Made by a program: the position numbers and the translations under genes
Assembly (NCBI RefSeq): GCF_014649955.1
Contig: NZ_BMUA01000006.1
Span: 62,001-126,000, forward strand
Reading direction: 5' to 3'
DNA from: Streptomyces violascens
GTDB taxonomy: Bacteria > Actinomycetota > Actinomycetes > Streptomycetales > Streptomycetaceae
DNA: 64,000 nt
Part shown: piece after piece, positions 16,664 to 24,033 of the stretch
How positions within the stretch are numbered: position 1 is the stretch's first letter
How the letters are laid out: each line of letters opens with the position of its first letter
Notes under the pieces: generated by a model
Seen by the model: the letters and a program-made list of their open reading frames with translations, nothing else
Database searches by the model: none
What the model was told of the DNA's origin: nothing

Positions 16664-17254
16664 ATGGCCCCTCCCCTGTCCGCAGACCAGTTCCTCGCCG
16701 CGCTGCGTGCCGAGGGCCTCACCGTCGTCGAGGTCGACGGGTGGCGCACCCACAACCGGGCCGGCCACGGCGACTGGGGCCCGGTCAACGGCGTCGTCGT
16801 CCACCACACCGCGACCAGCGGCGCCGCCGCGACGGTCCGCATCTGTTACGACGGCTACGACGGCCTGCCGGGCCCGCTCTGCCACGGCGTGATCACCAAG
16901 GACGGCACGGTGCACCTCGTCGGCAACGGCCGCGCCAACCACGCCGGCGCGGGCGACGGCGACGTGCTGCGCGCCGTCATCGCCGAGAAACGGCTGCCGC
17001 CGCCGCGGGACAACGACACCGACGGAAACACGCACTTCTACGGCTTCGAATGCGAAAACCTCGGAGACGGCGAGGACCCGTGGCCCGAGGCCCAGCTCGA
17101 CGCGATCGAGAAGGCGGCCGCGGCCGTGTGCCGCCACCACGGCTGGACCGCGCAGTCGGTCATCGGCCACAAGGAGTGGCAGGTCGGCAAGGTGGACCCG
17201 CGCGGCTTCACGATGGACTGGCTGCGGGAGCGGGTGCATGAGCGCCTGAAGTGA
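16664..17254 (+). CDS. N-acetylmuramoyl-L-alanine amidase (PGRP/amidase_2), endolysin-like
   Basis: This 196-residue protein is a single amidase_2/PGRP domain: VNGVVVHHTATSG supplies the first zinc histidine, LVGNGRANHAGAGDGD follows, and SVIGHKEWQVGKVDPRGFTMDWLR supplies the second His and the catalytic region. It cleaves the bond between muramic acid and L-alanine. There is no signal peptide or wall-binding domain, as in phage endolysins, so export or lysis-dependent release is unclear. AAGGAGG precedes ATG 16664. Such orphan amidases are frequent in Streptomyces and may be domesticated phage genes. Confidence 0.9.
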   Translation: MAPPLSADQFLAALRAEGLTVVEVDGWRTHNRAGHGDWGPVNGVVVHHTATSGAAATVRICYDGYDGLPGPLCHGVITKDGTVHLVGNGRANHAGAGDGDVLRAVIAEKRLPPPRDNDTDGNTHFYGFECENLGDGEDPWPEAQLDAIEKAAAAVCRHHGWTAQSVIGHKEWQVGKVDPRGFTMDWLRERVHERLK

Positions 17255-17307
17255 CACGTGAGGCGCCGTGCGAGATGCCACGTGCCGGACCACGTGACAA
17301 TGGACGC

Positions 17308-18189
17308 ATGACCCCCGAAACGCTCGCCCCTCGCCTCCCCTCACCTCTGGAGGAGGCGGAGGACGAGCGTTTCGCACGTCACGGCGTACGCCTGCTCCTG
17401 AAACGGGACGATCTGATCCACCCGGATCTGGTCGGCAACAAATGGCGCAAGCTGGTGCTGAACCTGGAGGCCGCCGCCGGCCGCCCCGTCCTCACCTTCG
17501 GCGGCGCCTACTCCAACCACCTGCGCGCGACGGCCGCCGCCGGGCGCCTTCTCGGCTTCCCGACGATCGGCGTCGTACGGGGCGACGAACTGGCGGGCCG
17601 CCCGCTCAACCCGTCCCTCGCGCAGTGCGCGGCGGACGGCATGCGGCTGCACTTCGTGGACCGCTCGACCTACCGCCGCAAGTCCTCGCCGGACGTGCTG
17701 GCAGGGTTGTTGCAATCGCTCTGCCCCGATGCGTACGTCGTACCGGAGGGGGGCAGCAACTCCCTTGCGGTGCATGGCTGTACGGCGCTCGGCGAAGAGC
17801 TGCGCGGGGTGGCGGACGTGGTGGGCGTGGCCTGCGGCACGGGCGGCACCCTGGCGGGCCTGGCGGCGGGCCTCGCTCCCGGCCAGCGGGCACTCGGCGT
17901 GCCGGTCCTGAAGGGCGGCTTCCTGGAGGCGGAGATACGCGCCCTCCAGCGGGCGGCGTTCGGCGAGGTGCGGGGGGACTGGACCCTGGACGACCGCTTC
18001 CACTTCGGGGGCTACGCCCGCGTACCCGCCGAACTGGAGGCCTTCGCGAGGGACTTCGAGGGGCGGCACGGGGTCGGGGTGGAGCGGGTGTATGTGGCGA
18101 AGCTGCTGTACGCGCTGCTGGGATTGGCGGAGGAGGGGGCGTTCGAGCGGGGGTCGAGGGTGGCGGCGGTGATCACGGGCCGGCCTTGA
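17308..18189 (+). CDS. PLP-dependent ACC deaminase/D-cysteine desulfhydrase family protein
   Basis: This 293-residue fold-type II PLP enzyme opens LLLKRDDLIHPDLVGNKWRKL, where Lys of GNKWRK is the Schiff-base lysine of the family. It continues with TFGGAYSNHLRATAAAGRLLG and the phosphate-binding VACGTGGTLAGLAAGL. It is about 35 residues shorter than D-cysteine desulfhydrases. Members deaminate ACC or D-cysteine, or have unknown substrates. ATG 17308 is chosen because the family core begins a few residues later. It is convergent with the antiporter gene. Confidence 0.85.
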   Translation: MTPETLAPRLPSPLEEAEDERFARHGVRLLLKRDDLIHPDLVGNKWRKLVLNLEAAAGRPVLTFGGAYSNHLRATAAAGRLLGFPTIGVVRGDELAGRPLNPSLAQCAADGMRLHFVDRSTYRRKSSPDVLAGLLQSLCPDAYVVPEGGSNSLAVHGCTALGEELRGVADVVGVACGTGGTLAGLAAGLAPGQRALGVPVLKGGFLEAEIRALQRAAFGEVRGDWTLDDRFHFGGYARVPAELEAFARDFEGRHGVGVERVYVAKLLYALLGLAEEGAFERGSRVAAVITGRP

Positions 18190-18204
18190 TCCCCCCGCCA
18201 CCCC

Positions 18205-19803
18205 CTACCCCTCGCCCTCGCGGTACGCCGCCGCCTCCTCCAAGTCCAGCCTCCGCAGCAGCGTCCGCATCATCTCGTCATCAATGCGCCGCTCGTCCCG
18301 CAGGGACACGAAAACCTGCCGCTCCGCTTCGATCATCGCCCGGGACAGCCGCCGGTACGTGTCGTCCGCCGACTCCCCCGTCTCTTCGTTCACCGCCCCG
18401 AGCCGCTCCCACACCGCGTTCCGCCGCCGCTCCAGCACCGTCCGCAACCGGTCGGCCAGCGGCGGCGGCAACGCGTTGCGCGAGTCGGCGAGGAGCTCGT
18501 CGAGGCGGGCCTCCGCGGCCCGGGACGCCTCGCTCTGGGCCTGCGCCTCGGCCAGCGTCTCGGCCTGCGCGTCCCGCCCGGGGAGCTTGAGCAGCCGGAT
18601 CAGCGGCGGCAGCGTGAGCCCCTGCACGACCAGCGTGCCGATCACCGTCGTGAACGTGAGGAACAGGACCAGGTTGCGGGCCGGAAAGGCCCGCCCGTCC
18701 TCCATCGTCAGCGGGATCGAGAACGCGATGGCCAGCGACACCACGCCCCGCATGCCCGCCCACCCCACGATCACCGGCGCCGTCCAGTCGACCTCCGGCT
18801 CGCGGCGGCGGATCCTCTCCGACAGCGTGCGTGGCAGGAACGTGGCCGGGAAGACCCAGACGAAGCGGGCCGCCACCACCAGGACGAACACCCCCACCGC
18901 ATACCAGATCGCCTCGCCGACCCCGTACTCCCCAAGTCCCTTGAGCACCACGGGCATTTGCAGTCCGATCAGCGCGAACACCGCCGATTCGAGGACGAAG
19001 GCGACCATCTTCCAGACCGCCTCCTCCTGGAGCCGCGTCGCGAAGTCCACCTGCCAGGAGTGGTGGCCGAGATAGAGGGCCACGACCACCACCGCCAGTA
19101 CGCCCGATGCCCCCACCTGCTCCGCCGCCGCGTACGCCACGAACGGGATGAGCAGCGACAACGTGTTCTGGAGCAGCGCCTCGTGGAGATGGCGGCGCAG
19201 CCAGTGGATCGGCAGCATCAGCACGAGGCCCACCCCGATCCCGCCGATCGACGCGAGCGCGAACTCCTTGAGCCCGCCGCCCCACGTCGCTCCGGCCCCG
19301 ACGGCCGCGGCGAGGGCCACCTTGTACGCGGTGATCGCGGTCGCGTCGTTCACCAGGGACTCGCCCTGGAGGATCGTGGTGATGCGGTTGGGGAGCCGTA
19401 GGCGGCGGGCGATCGACGTCGCCGCCACCGCGTCCGGCGGCGCGATCACCGCGCCGAGCACCAGCGCCGCGGTCAGCGGGAGATCGGGCACGAGGAGATA
19501 CGCGAGATAGCCGACCACGACCGTCGCGAAGAGCGTGTAGCCGACCGAAAGCAGCGCCACCGGCCGGAGGTTGGCGCGCAGATCGAGGTACGAGCTCTCC
19601 AGCGCGGCCGTGTGCAGCAGCGGCGGCAGCACGAGGGGCAGCACGACGTGCGGGTCGAGCGTGTAGTCCGGAACCCCCGGCACGTACGCCCCGATCAGCC
19701 CCACCGCCACCAGGAGCAGCGGCGCGGGCACCGGCGTCCTGCGGGCGGCCCCCGCGACCGCCGCGCTCGCCGCGATCAGCGCCACCAGCGGCAATACATC
19801 CAT
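18205..19803 (-). CDS. Na+/H+ antiporter, CPA1 (NhaP/NHE) family
   Basis: This 532-residue membrane protein has about 12 transmembrane helices followed by a cytoplasmic C-terminal domain of about 120 residues. The ion-binding motifs of CPA1 exchangers are present: LGAVIAPPDAVAATSI with the conserved Asp, then LQGESLVNDATAITAYK with the NDA signature. The C-terminal domain is charged and helical and could sense pH. It is expected to expel Na+ (or K+) in exchange for protons. Its promoter is shared with the divergent UBP-type zinc-finger gene (56-bp gap), a pairing that suggests joint regulation. Confidence 0.92.
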   Translation of the reverse strand: MDVLPLVALIAASAAVAGAARRTPVPAPLLLVAVGLIGAYVPGVPDYTLDPHVVLPLVLPPLLHTAALESSYLDLRANLRPVALLSVGYTLFATVVVGYLAYLLVPDLPLTAALVLGAVIAPPDAVAATSIARRLRLPNRITTILQGESLVNDATAITAYKVALAAAVGAGATWGGGLKEFALASIGGIGVGLVLMLPIHWLRRHLHEALLQNTLSLLIPFVAYAAAEQVGASGVLAVVVVALYLGHHSWQVDFATRLQEEAVWKMVAFVLESAVFALIGLQMPVVLKGLGEYGVGEAIWYAVGVFVLVVAARFVWVFPATFLPRTLSERIRRREPEVDWTAPVIVGWAGMRGVVSLAIAFSIPLTMEDGRAFPARNLVLFLTFTTVIGTLVVQGLTLPPLIRLLKLPGRDAQAETLAEAQAQSEASRAAEARLDELLADSRNALPPPLADRLRTVLERRRNAVWERLGAVNEETGESADDTYRRLSRAMIEAERQVFVSLRDERRIDDEMMRTLLRRLDLEEAAAYREGEG

Positions 19804-19859
19804 CAGAACCGTCCGTCCCCACTCACCCGTGCCGCGTTCTCCGTCGTAACCTGGCCATC

Positions 19860-20120
19860 ATGAGCGAGTGCCCGCACGTTGCAGAACTGCCGCGCCCCGA
19901 GCCGGCCCCGCTGAGCGACACCTGCCTGGAGTGTCTGAAGGACGGCACGCACCCCGTGCAACTGCGCCTGTGTCTGGTCTGCGGGCACGTGGGGTGCTGC
20001 GACTCGTCGCCGCACCAGCACGCGACGGGTCACTTCAAGGAGACCGGGCACGCGGTGATGCGGACCTTCGAGCCGGGCGAAAGCTGGCGCTGGTGTTTCG
20101 AGGACGGCCTGCTGGTGTGA
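19860..20120 (+). CDS. UBP-type zinc finger protein
   Basis: This 86-residue protein consists almost entirely of a ZnF-UBP domain: CPHVAEL, CLECLKDGTHPVQLRLCLVCGHVGCCDSSPHQHATGHFKETGHAVMRTFEPGESWRWCFEDGLLV. The Cys/His zinc ligands and the terminal WCF motif match the eukaryotic ubiquitin-C-terminus-binding fold. Streptomyces have no ubiquitin, so another C-terminal glycine peptide or a simple protein partner is likely. No ribosome site precedes ATG 19860. It is divergent from the Na+/H+ antiporter gene. Confidence 0.85.
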   Translation: MSECPHVAELPRPEPAPLSDTCLECLKDGTHPVQLRLCLVCGHVGCCDSSPHQHATGHFKETGHAVMRTFEPGESWRWCFEDGLLV

Positions 20121-20160
20121 GAGTGGCACCCCGCACGCTTCGTCCAGAGCGTGAGGAAAG

Positions 20161-20186
20161 GTTCGAAGCCCTCGACGCCTGGGTAC
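20161..20186 (+). promoter_or_regulatory. Candidate SigB/SigH-type promoter
   Basis: GTTC, a 16-bp spacer and GGGTAC resemble the SigB-family consensus GTTT-N14-16-GGGTAT. It lies about 225 bp before the anti-sigma gene, fitting autoregulation of the sigH locus by its own product. Confidence 0.5.
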
Positions 20187-20410
20187 GTCAACCCGGGCTC
20201 GGTTCACAGCAATTGGGCACTGCAAACCTCTAGCCACTGTCCGTACTCATAGACTTACCATGAGTGACAGTCGTCGGGAGAGCTTCCGGCGACAGGGCAC
20301 CATGGATCGCGATAGCGTCGCCAGTCCAGGTACGGACCCCCGTACCCACGGCCCCGGGACCTCCCCTCTCCCCGGGCCCCGATAGAGCTTGTGCCACCTT
20401 GGAGGTGAGG

Positions 20411-20824
20411 GTGTCCCAGATCGCAGGCGAGCCCGGGAATCAGGACTTCGTGGAAGTCCGGCTGCCGGCTGCGGGTGCCTACCTGTCGGTGCTGCGTACG
20501 GCCACGGCCGGACTCGCGGCACGTTTGGACTTCACCCTCGACGAGATCGAGGACCTGCGCATCGCGGTCGACGAGGCCTGCGCGATCCTGCTCCAGCAGG
20601 CCGTTCCAGGTTCCGTACTGAGCTGCGTGTTCCGGCTCGTCGACGACTCGCTGGAGGTCACCGTCTCGGCGCCGACCACCGACGGCCGGGCCCCGGAGCG
20701 CGACACCTTCGCGTGGACGGTGCTCTCCGCCCTGGCCGGCAAGGTCGACTCCTCGGTGGCCGAGGACCGTACGGTCTCCATCAGCCTGTACAAACAGCGC
20801 GGCGCGGGACCCGGACCGGCGTGA
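20411..20824 (+). CDS. Anti-sigma factor of SigH (RsbW/UshX-like histidine-kinase-fold protein)
   Basis: This 137-residue HATPase_c-type protein has the RsbW layout (LTRT-type first helix, TLDEIEDLRIAVDEACAILLQ, then SVLSCVFRLVDDSLEVTVSA). The N-box reads DEACAILL where typical RsbW proteins have EACTNA, so the ATP-Mg asparagine is absent. Binding without phosphorylation of an antagonist is therefore possible. GTG 20411 is preceded by GGAGG. Its stop overlaps a possible GTG of the sigma gene, so the two are translationally coupled. It matches the UshX/PrsH position next to SigH in S. coelicolor. Confidence 0.85.
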   Translation: MSQIAGEPGNQDFVEVRLPAAGAYLSVLRTATAGLAARLDFTLDEIEDLRIAVDEACAILLQQAVPGSVLSCVFRLVDDSLEVTVSAPTTDGRAPERDTFAWTVLSALAGKVDSSVAEDRTVSISLYKQRGAGPGPA

Positions 20825-20838
20825 GCGAGGAGGGTCCG

Positions 20839-21771
20839 GTGCGGGACGACAAGCGCATCCCCGAAGCGGTGCGCTCCGCGGGCATCCCGGAGCAGCAGGC
20901 CCGGCCGCACCCGGTGGACGGCCCTGTGGATGGCCCAGATGGCGTTTTGTACGCGGCGGAGCAGGCAGAGCGGGCGGCCCTTATGAGCGAGCACATCGAG
21001 CACAGGCAGCACGATCCACACGATCGCAGCGGGGCGCGGGCGATGTTCATCGAGCTGCGCAAGCTGCCCGACGGATCGCCGGAGAAGTCCGAGCTGCGCA
21101 ATCAGCTGGTACGGATGCACCTGCCGCTGGTCGAGCACCTTGCGCGGCGCTTCCGCAATCGTGGCGAGCCCCTCGACGACCTGACCCAGGTCGCCACGAT
21201 CGGTCTGATCAAATCGGTGGACCGCTTCGACCCCGAGCGGGGCGTGGAGTTCTCGACGTACGCGACGCCCACCGTCGTCGGCGAGATCAAGCGGCACTTC
21301 CGCGACAAGGGCTGGGCGGTGCGGGTGCCGCGCCGGCTCCAGGAGCTGCGGCTCGCGCTCACCACGGCGACGGCGGAGCTGTCCCAGCAGCACGGCCGCT
21401 CGCCGACGGTGCACGAACTGGCCGAGCGGCTCGGCATTTCGGAGGAGGAGGTCCTGGAGGGCCTGGAGTCGGCGAACGCCTATTCCACGCTGTCCCTCGA
21501 CGTTCCGGACACGGACGACGAGTCGCCCGCGGTGGCGGACACCCTGGGTGCGGAGGACGAGGCGCTCGAAGGCGTCGAGTACCGCGAGTCCCTCAAGCCG
21601 CTCCTCGAAGATCTCCCGCCGCGTGAGAAGCGGATCCTGCTGCTGCGTTTCTTCGGCAACATGACCCAGTCGCAGATCGCACAGGAGGTCGGCATCTCGC
21701 AGATGCACGTCTCGCGCCTGCTGGCCCGCACGCTGGCCCAGCTCCGCGAGAAGCTGCTCGTCGAGGAGTAG
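20839..21771 (+). CDS. sigH: Stress-response RNA polymerase sigma factor, SigB/F/G family (SigH-like)
   Basis: This sigma factor has 310 residues from GTG 20839 (AGGAGG spaced 5). Region 2 is seen in LVRMHLPLVEHLARRFRNRGEPLDDLTQVATIGLIKSVDRFDPERGVEFSTYATPTVVGEIKRHFRD, region 3 in RLQELRLALTTATAELSQQ, and region 4 in REKRILLLRFFGNMTQSQIAQEVGISQMHVSRLLARTL. Other in-frame starts exist at GTG 20821 and ATG 20983. The frame also stays open upstream through the whole anti-sigma gene to TTG 20389, giving a possible form of about 460 residues. S. coelicolor SigH is known to occur as 52-, 51- and 37-kDa forms, so several starts may be real. Confidence 0.93.
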   Translation: MRDDKRIPEAVRSAGIPEQQARPHPVDGPVDGPDGVLYAAEQAERAALMSEHIEHRQHDPHDRSGARAMFIELRKLPDGSPEKSELRNQLVRMHLPLVEHLARRFRNRGEPLDDLTQVATIGLIKSVDRFDPERGVEFSTYATPTVVGEIKRHFRDKGWAVRVPRRLQELRLALTTATAELSQQHGRSPTVHELAERLGISEEEVLEGLESANAYSTLSLDVPDTDDESPAVADTLGAEDEALEGVEYRESLKPLLEDLPPREKRILLLRFFGNMTQSQIAQEVGISQMHVSRLLARTLAQLREKLLVEE

Positions 21772-21808
21772 CCGGGGTCCGGGGGCGCTGCCTCCGGGCC
21801 CCTTTCGG

Positions 21809-22243
21809 TCACGCGTCGCGCATCGGCCCGCGAATCCCGAGCGCCTTGGTCGTAGCGGGGTTCACCAGGAGTACGAGGCCGGTGACGGCCACCGCGGCGA
21901 GGGCGATGCCCGCCGGAATCCACGGGGCGCCGTCGGAATTCAGGAACATCCAGGCAACCGGCAGCGCCATGATCTGGGTGATCATCGCGGGGCCCCGGCT
22001 CCAGCTGCGGCGGCGCAGCAGACCGCGGGCGGCGATGAGCGGGATCAGGCCGAGGACCACCAGGGTCAGGCCGCCCGTTTCCGCCTGGGTGGGCCGGTCG
22101 GGCTTCCCGGTCAGGCCCATCACGAGCATGTAGAGGCCACCGGCGACCAGGGCGAGGCCTTCCAGCGCGGACAGCGCCGCCGCGGCGGTCAGCCGGCCGG
22201 GGCGCGGTCCGGCGGGGGCTTCGGGGGTCTGCTCAGTACTCAC
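21809..22243 (-). CDS. Small integral membrane protein
   Basis: This 144-residue protein starts at GTG 22243 (VSTEQTPEAP). It has four predicted transmembrane helices: SALEGLALVAGGLYMLVMGL, GGLTLVVLGLIPLIAARGLL, MITQIMALPVAWMFLNSD and GIALAAVAVTGLVLLVNP. There is no recognised catalytic motif. The gene lies convergent to sigH and divergent to the lipid kinase gene, with conserved-looking chromosomal neighbours. The function is unknown. Confidence 0.78.
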   Translation of the reverse strand: MSTEQTPEAPAGPRPGRLTAAAALSALEGLALVAGGLYMLVMGLTGKPDRPTQAETGGLTLVVLGLIPLIAARGLLRRRSWSRGPAMITQIMALPVAWMFLNSDGAPWIPAGIALAAVAVTGLVLLVNPATTKALGIRGPMRDA

Positions 22244-22337
22244 CCGGCCAGGGTAGCCCGCGGCCGGGGCCCGGCCCGGGCCCGGGCGGTCCGGCCCGAG
22301 TACGCTCCAATACCACCCGGTAGGTAGTCTGGCGCCC

Positions 22338-23303
22338 ATGCGTGCACTTCTCGTGGTCAATCCGGCGGCTACCACCACCAGTGCGCGCACGCGTGACGTC
22401 CTCATTCATGCCCTCGCGAGCGAGATGAAGCTGGAGGCCGTGACCACCGAGTACCGCGGCCATGCCAAGGACCTCGGGCGGCGGGCGGCCGAGAGCAACG
22501 ACATCGACCTCGTGGTGGCGCTCGGCGGTGACGGCACGGTCAACGAGGTCGTGAACGGTCTGCTGCACAACGGGCCGAACCCCGAGCTTCCCGAATTCGC
22601 GGTGGTTCCCGGCGGCTCGACGAATGTGTTCGCGCGGGCGCTGGGCCTGCCCAATGACGCTGTGGAGTCGACCGGTGTCATTCTCGACGCGCTGCGCGAG
22701 AACCGGCACCGCACGGTAAGCCTGGGTCTCGCCTCCGGAGTGCCGGGCACCGTGGACGAAGGCGTTCCCGAGCGCTGGTTCACTTTCTGTGCCGGGTTCG
22801 GATTCGACGCGGGTGTGGTCGGCCGGGTCGAACAGCAGCGGGAGCGCGGAAAGCGCTCGACGCACGCGCTCTATTTGCGCCAGGTGGCGCGGCAGTTCTT
22901 CGGCGAGCCCCATCGCAGACACGGCCAGATCACGCTGGAACAGCCCGGCGCCGAGCCCGTCGAGGAACTCGTCCTGTCCATAGTCTGCAACACCTCCCCC
23001 TACACCTACCTGGGCAATCGTCCGCTGTACTCGTCCCCGGAGGCCTCCTTCGAGGCGGGCCTGGACGTACTGGCGCTCACCAAGATGACCGCGCCCTCGG
23101 CGACCCGCTACGCGACCCAGCTGCTCACTTCGACCCCCGACCGGGGTCCACGGGGCAAGCACGCCGTATCACTGCACGACCTGACGGACTTCACCTTGCA
23201 TTCCAAGGCCCCGCTCCCCTTCCAGATGGACGGCGACCACCTGGGCCTGCGTACCAGCGTCGCGTTCACAGGCGTACGCCAAGCACTGCGTGTGATTGTG
23301 TGA
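22338..23303 (+). CDS. Diacylglycerol/sphingosine kinase family lipid kinase
   Basis: This 321-residue DAGK_cat protein has the diagnostic VALGGDGTVNEVVNGLL nucleotide loop and VVPGGSTNVFARALGLPND, followed by the C-terminal LCB5-like beta domain. Such enzymes phosphorylate diacylglycerol or related lipids at the membrane face, feeding phospholipid turnover. There is no membrane segment. A clear AGGAG is not visible before ATG 22338. The frame ends at 23303, just before the long wblE leader. Confidence 0.9.
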   Translation: MRALLVVNPAATTTSARTRDVLIHALASEMKLEAVTTEYRGHAKDLGRRAAESNDIDLVVALGGDGTVNEVVNGLLHNGPNPELPEFAVVPGGSTNVFARALGLPNDAVESTGVILDALRENRHRTVSLGLASGVPGTVDEGVPERWFTFCAGFGFDAGVVGRVEQQRERGKRSTHALYLRQVARQFFGEPHRRHGQITLEQPGAEPVEELVLSIVCNTSPYTYLGNRPLYSSPEASFEAGLDVLALTKMTAPSATRYATQLLTSTPDRGPRGKHAVSLHDLTDFTLHSKAPLPFQMDGDHLGLRTSVAFTGVRQALRVIV

Positions 23304-23623
23304 GCGGAAGGGCCCAAAGTCCTTTCACTCGAACGTTTAGGCTGGCATCCACCCCATGGAAGTACGACTGTGACCCAGTCGACACCGAGGAATCCAAAAA
23401 AACTTTCCTGAAGGGGTTGTATCCGCCGCCGAGGTTTGCGAATCTCTACATGGCGATCGGGACGGCCCGCAACACCGGCCTCCACTGAAAGCCAGAACCC
23501 CTCCTCAAACCCGGACCACAACCAGTCCAACTGGAAGATGGCCCTTCCCTTGTTGAGGGATTCGTGAAAGCGTTCACATTCACAAGCACCCCCCTGCACG
23601 TAACACCAAGAGAGGTAGCAGCC
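23304..23623 (+). other. Long untranslated leader/promoter region of wblE
   Basis: These 320 bp hold no convincing gene. A 62-codon frame (23300-23488) overlaps the lipid kinase stop but has only about 57% GC at third positions, no ribosome site and an A-tract, so it looks non-coding. The region is less GC-rich than its surroundings and includes GTGAAAGCGTTCAC at 23564-23577. It probably contains the wblE promoter and a structured leader. Confidence 0.6.
23564..23577. promoter_or_regulatory. Palindrome GTGAAAGCGTTCAC, Crp-like half-site pattern
   Basis: GTGAA/TTCAC arms flank AGCG, 46 bp before the wblE start. The GTG-N8-CAC layout is close to the Streptomyces Crp consensus GTG-N6-GNCAC. The binding protein is inferred, not shown. 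Confidence 0.4.
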
Positions 23624-23881
23624 ATGGACTGGCGTCACAACGCCGTTTGTCGTGAGGAAGACCCCGAGCTGTTCTTCCCCATCGGCAACACCGGTCCTGC
23701 GCTGCTGCAGATCGAGGAAGCCAAGGCCGTCTGCCGCCGCTGCCCCGTCATGGAGCAGTGCCTGCAGTGGGCGCTCGAGTCCGGCCAGGACTCCGGCGTC
23801 TGGGGTGGCCTCAGCGAGGACGAGCGCCGCGCGATGAAGCGCCGTGCCGCTCGCAACCGGGCGCGCAACGCGACCGCCTGA
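23624..23881 (+). CDS. wblE: WhiB-like iron-sulfur regulator WblE
   Basis: This 85-residue Wbl protein binds a [4Fe-4S] cluster through Cys9, Cys37, Cys40 and Cys46 (CRRCPVMEQC). The GVWGGLSEDERR turn and a basic AT-hook-like tail KRRAARNRARN follow. ATG 23624 (MDWRHNAVC) is the conserved family start; an upstream in-frame GTG at 23564 would add 20 residues that do not resemble the family. Wbl proteins act with the principal sigma factor to adjust transcription. WblE is widespread in actinobacteria and linked to redox and developmental responses. Confidence 0.93.
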   Translation: MDWRHNAVCREEDPELFFPIGNTGPALLQIEEAKAVCRRCPVMEQCLQWALESGQDSGVWGGLSEDERRAMKRRAARNRARNATA

Positions 23882-23977
23882 GCCCCCACTTCCTGCCTTA
23901 GCCCCGCGCGGCGCGTACAGAGCGTACGCACTCACCGCCCCCCGAGCCGCAGCGCGCAGCAGTAACCCACAGCATTC

Positions 23978-24010
23978 GAGCCCCGAACCGTGTCTCATGG
24001 TTCGGGGCTC
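23978..24010. terminator. Bidirectional terminator between wblE and sensor kinase
   Basis: GAGCCCCGAACC and its complement form a perfect 12-bp stem with a 9-base loop, further flanked by AGCA/TGCT. It lies between the convergent genes. Confidence 0.8.
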
Positions 24011-24033
24011 GCTGCTGTGACCGGACGGACGCC

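Noticed and set aside
16664..17254. Prophage marked by an endolysin-like amidase
   Set aside because: No other phage gene, integrase or att site is nearby; the gene stands alone among chromosomal genes.
23389..23418. SigR promoter GGAAT...GTT upstream of wblE
   Set aside because: The spacer is 22 bp rather than the required 18-19.
23300..23488. A 62-codon gene coupled to the lipid kinase stop
   Set aside because: Third-position GC is only about 57%, there is no ribosome site and no known family, so a leader RNA fits better.
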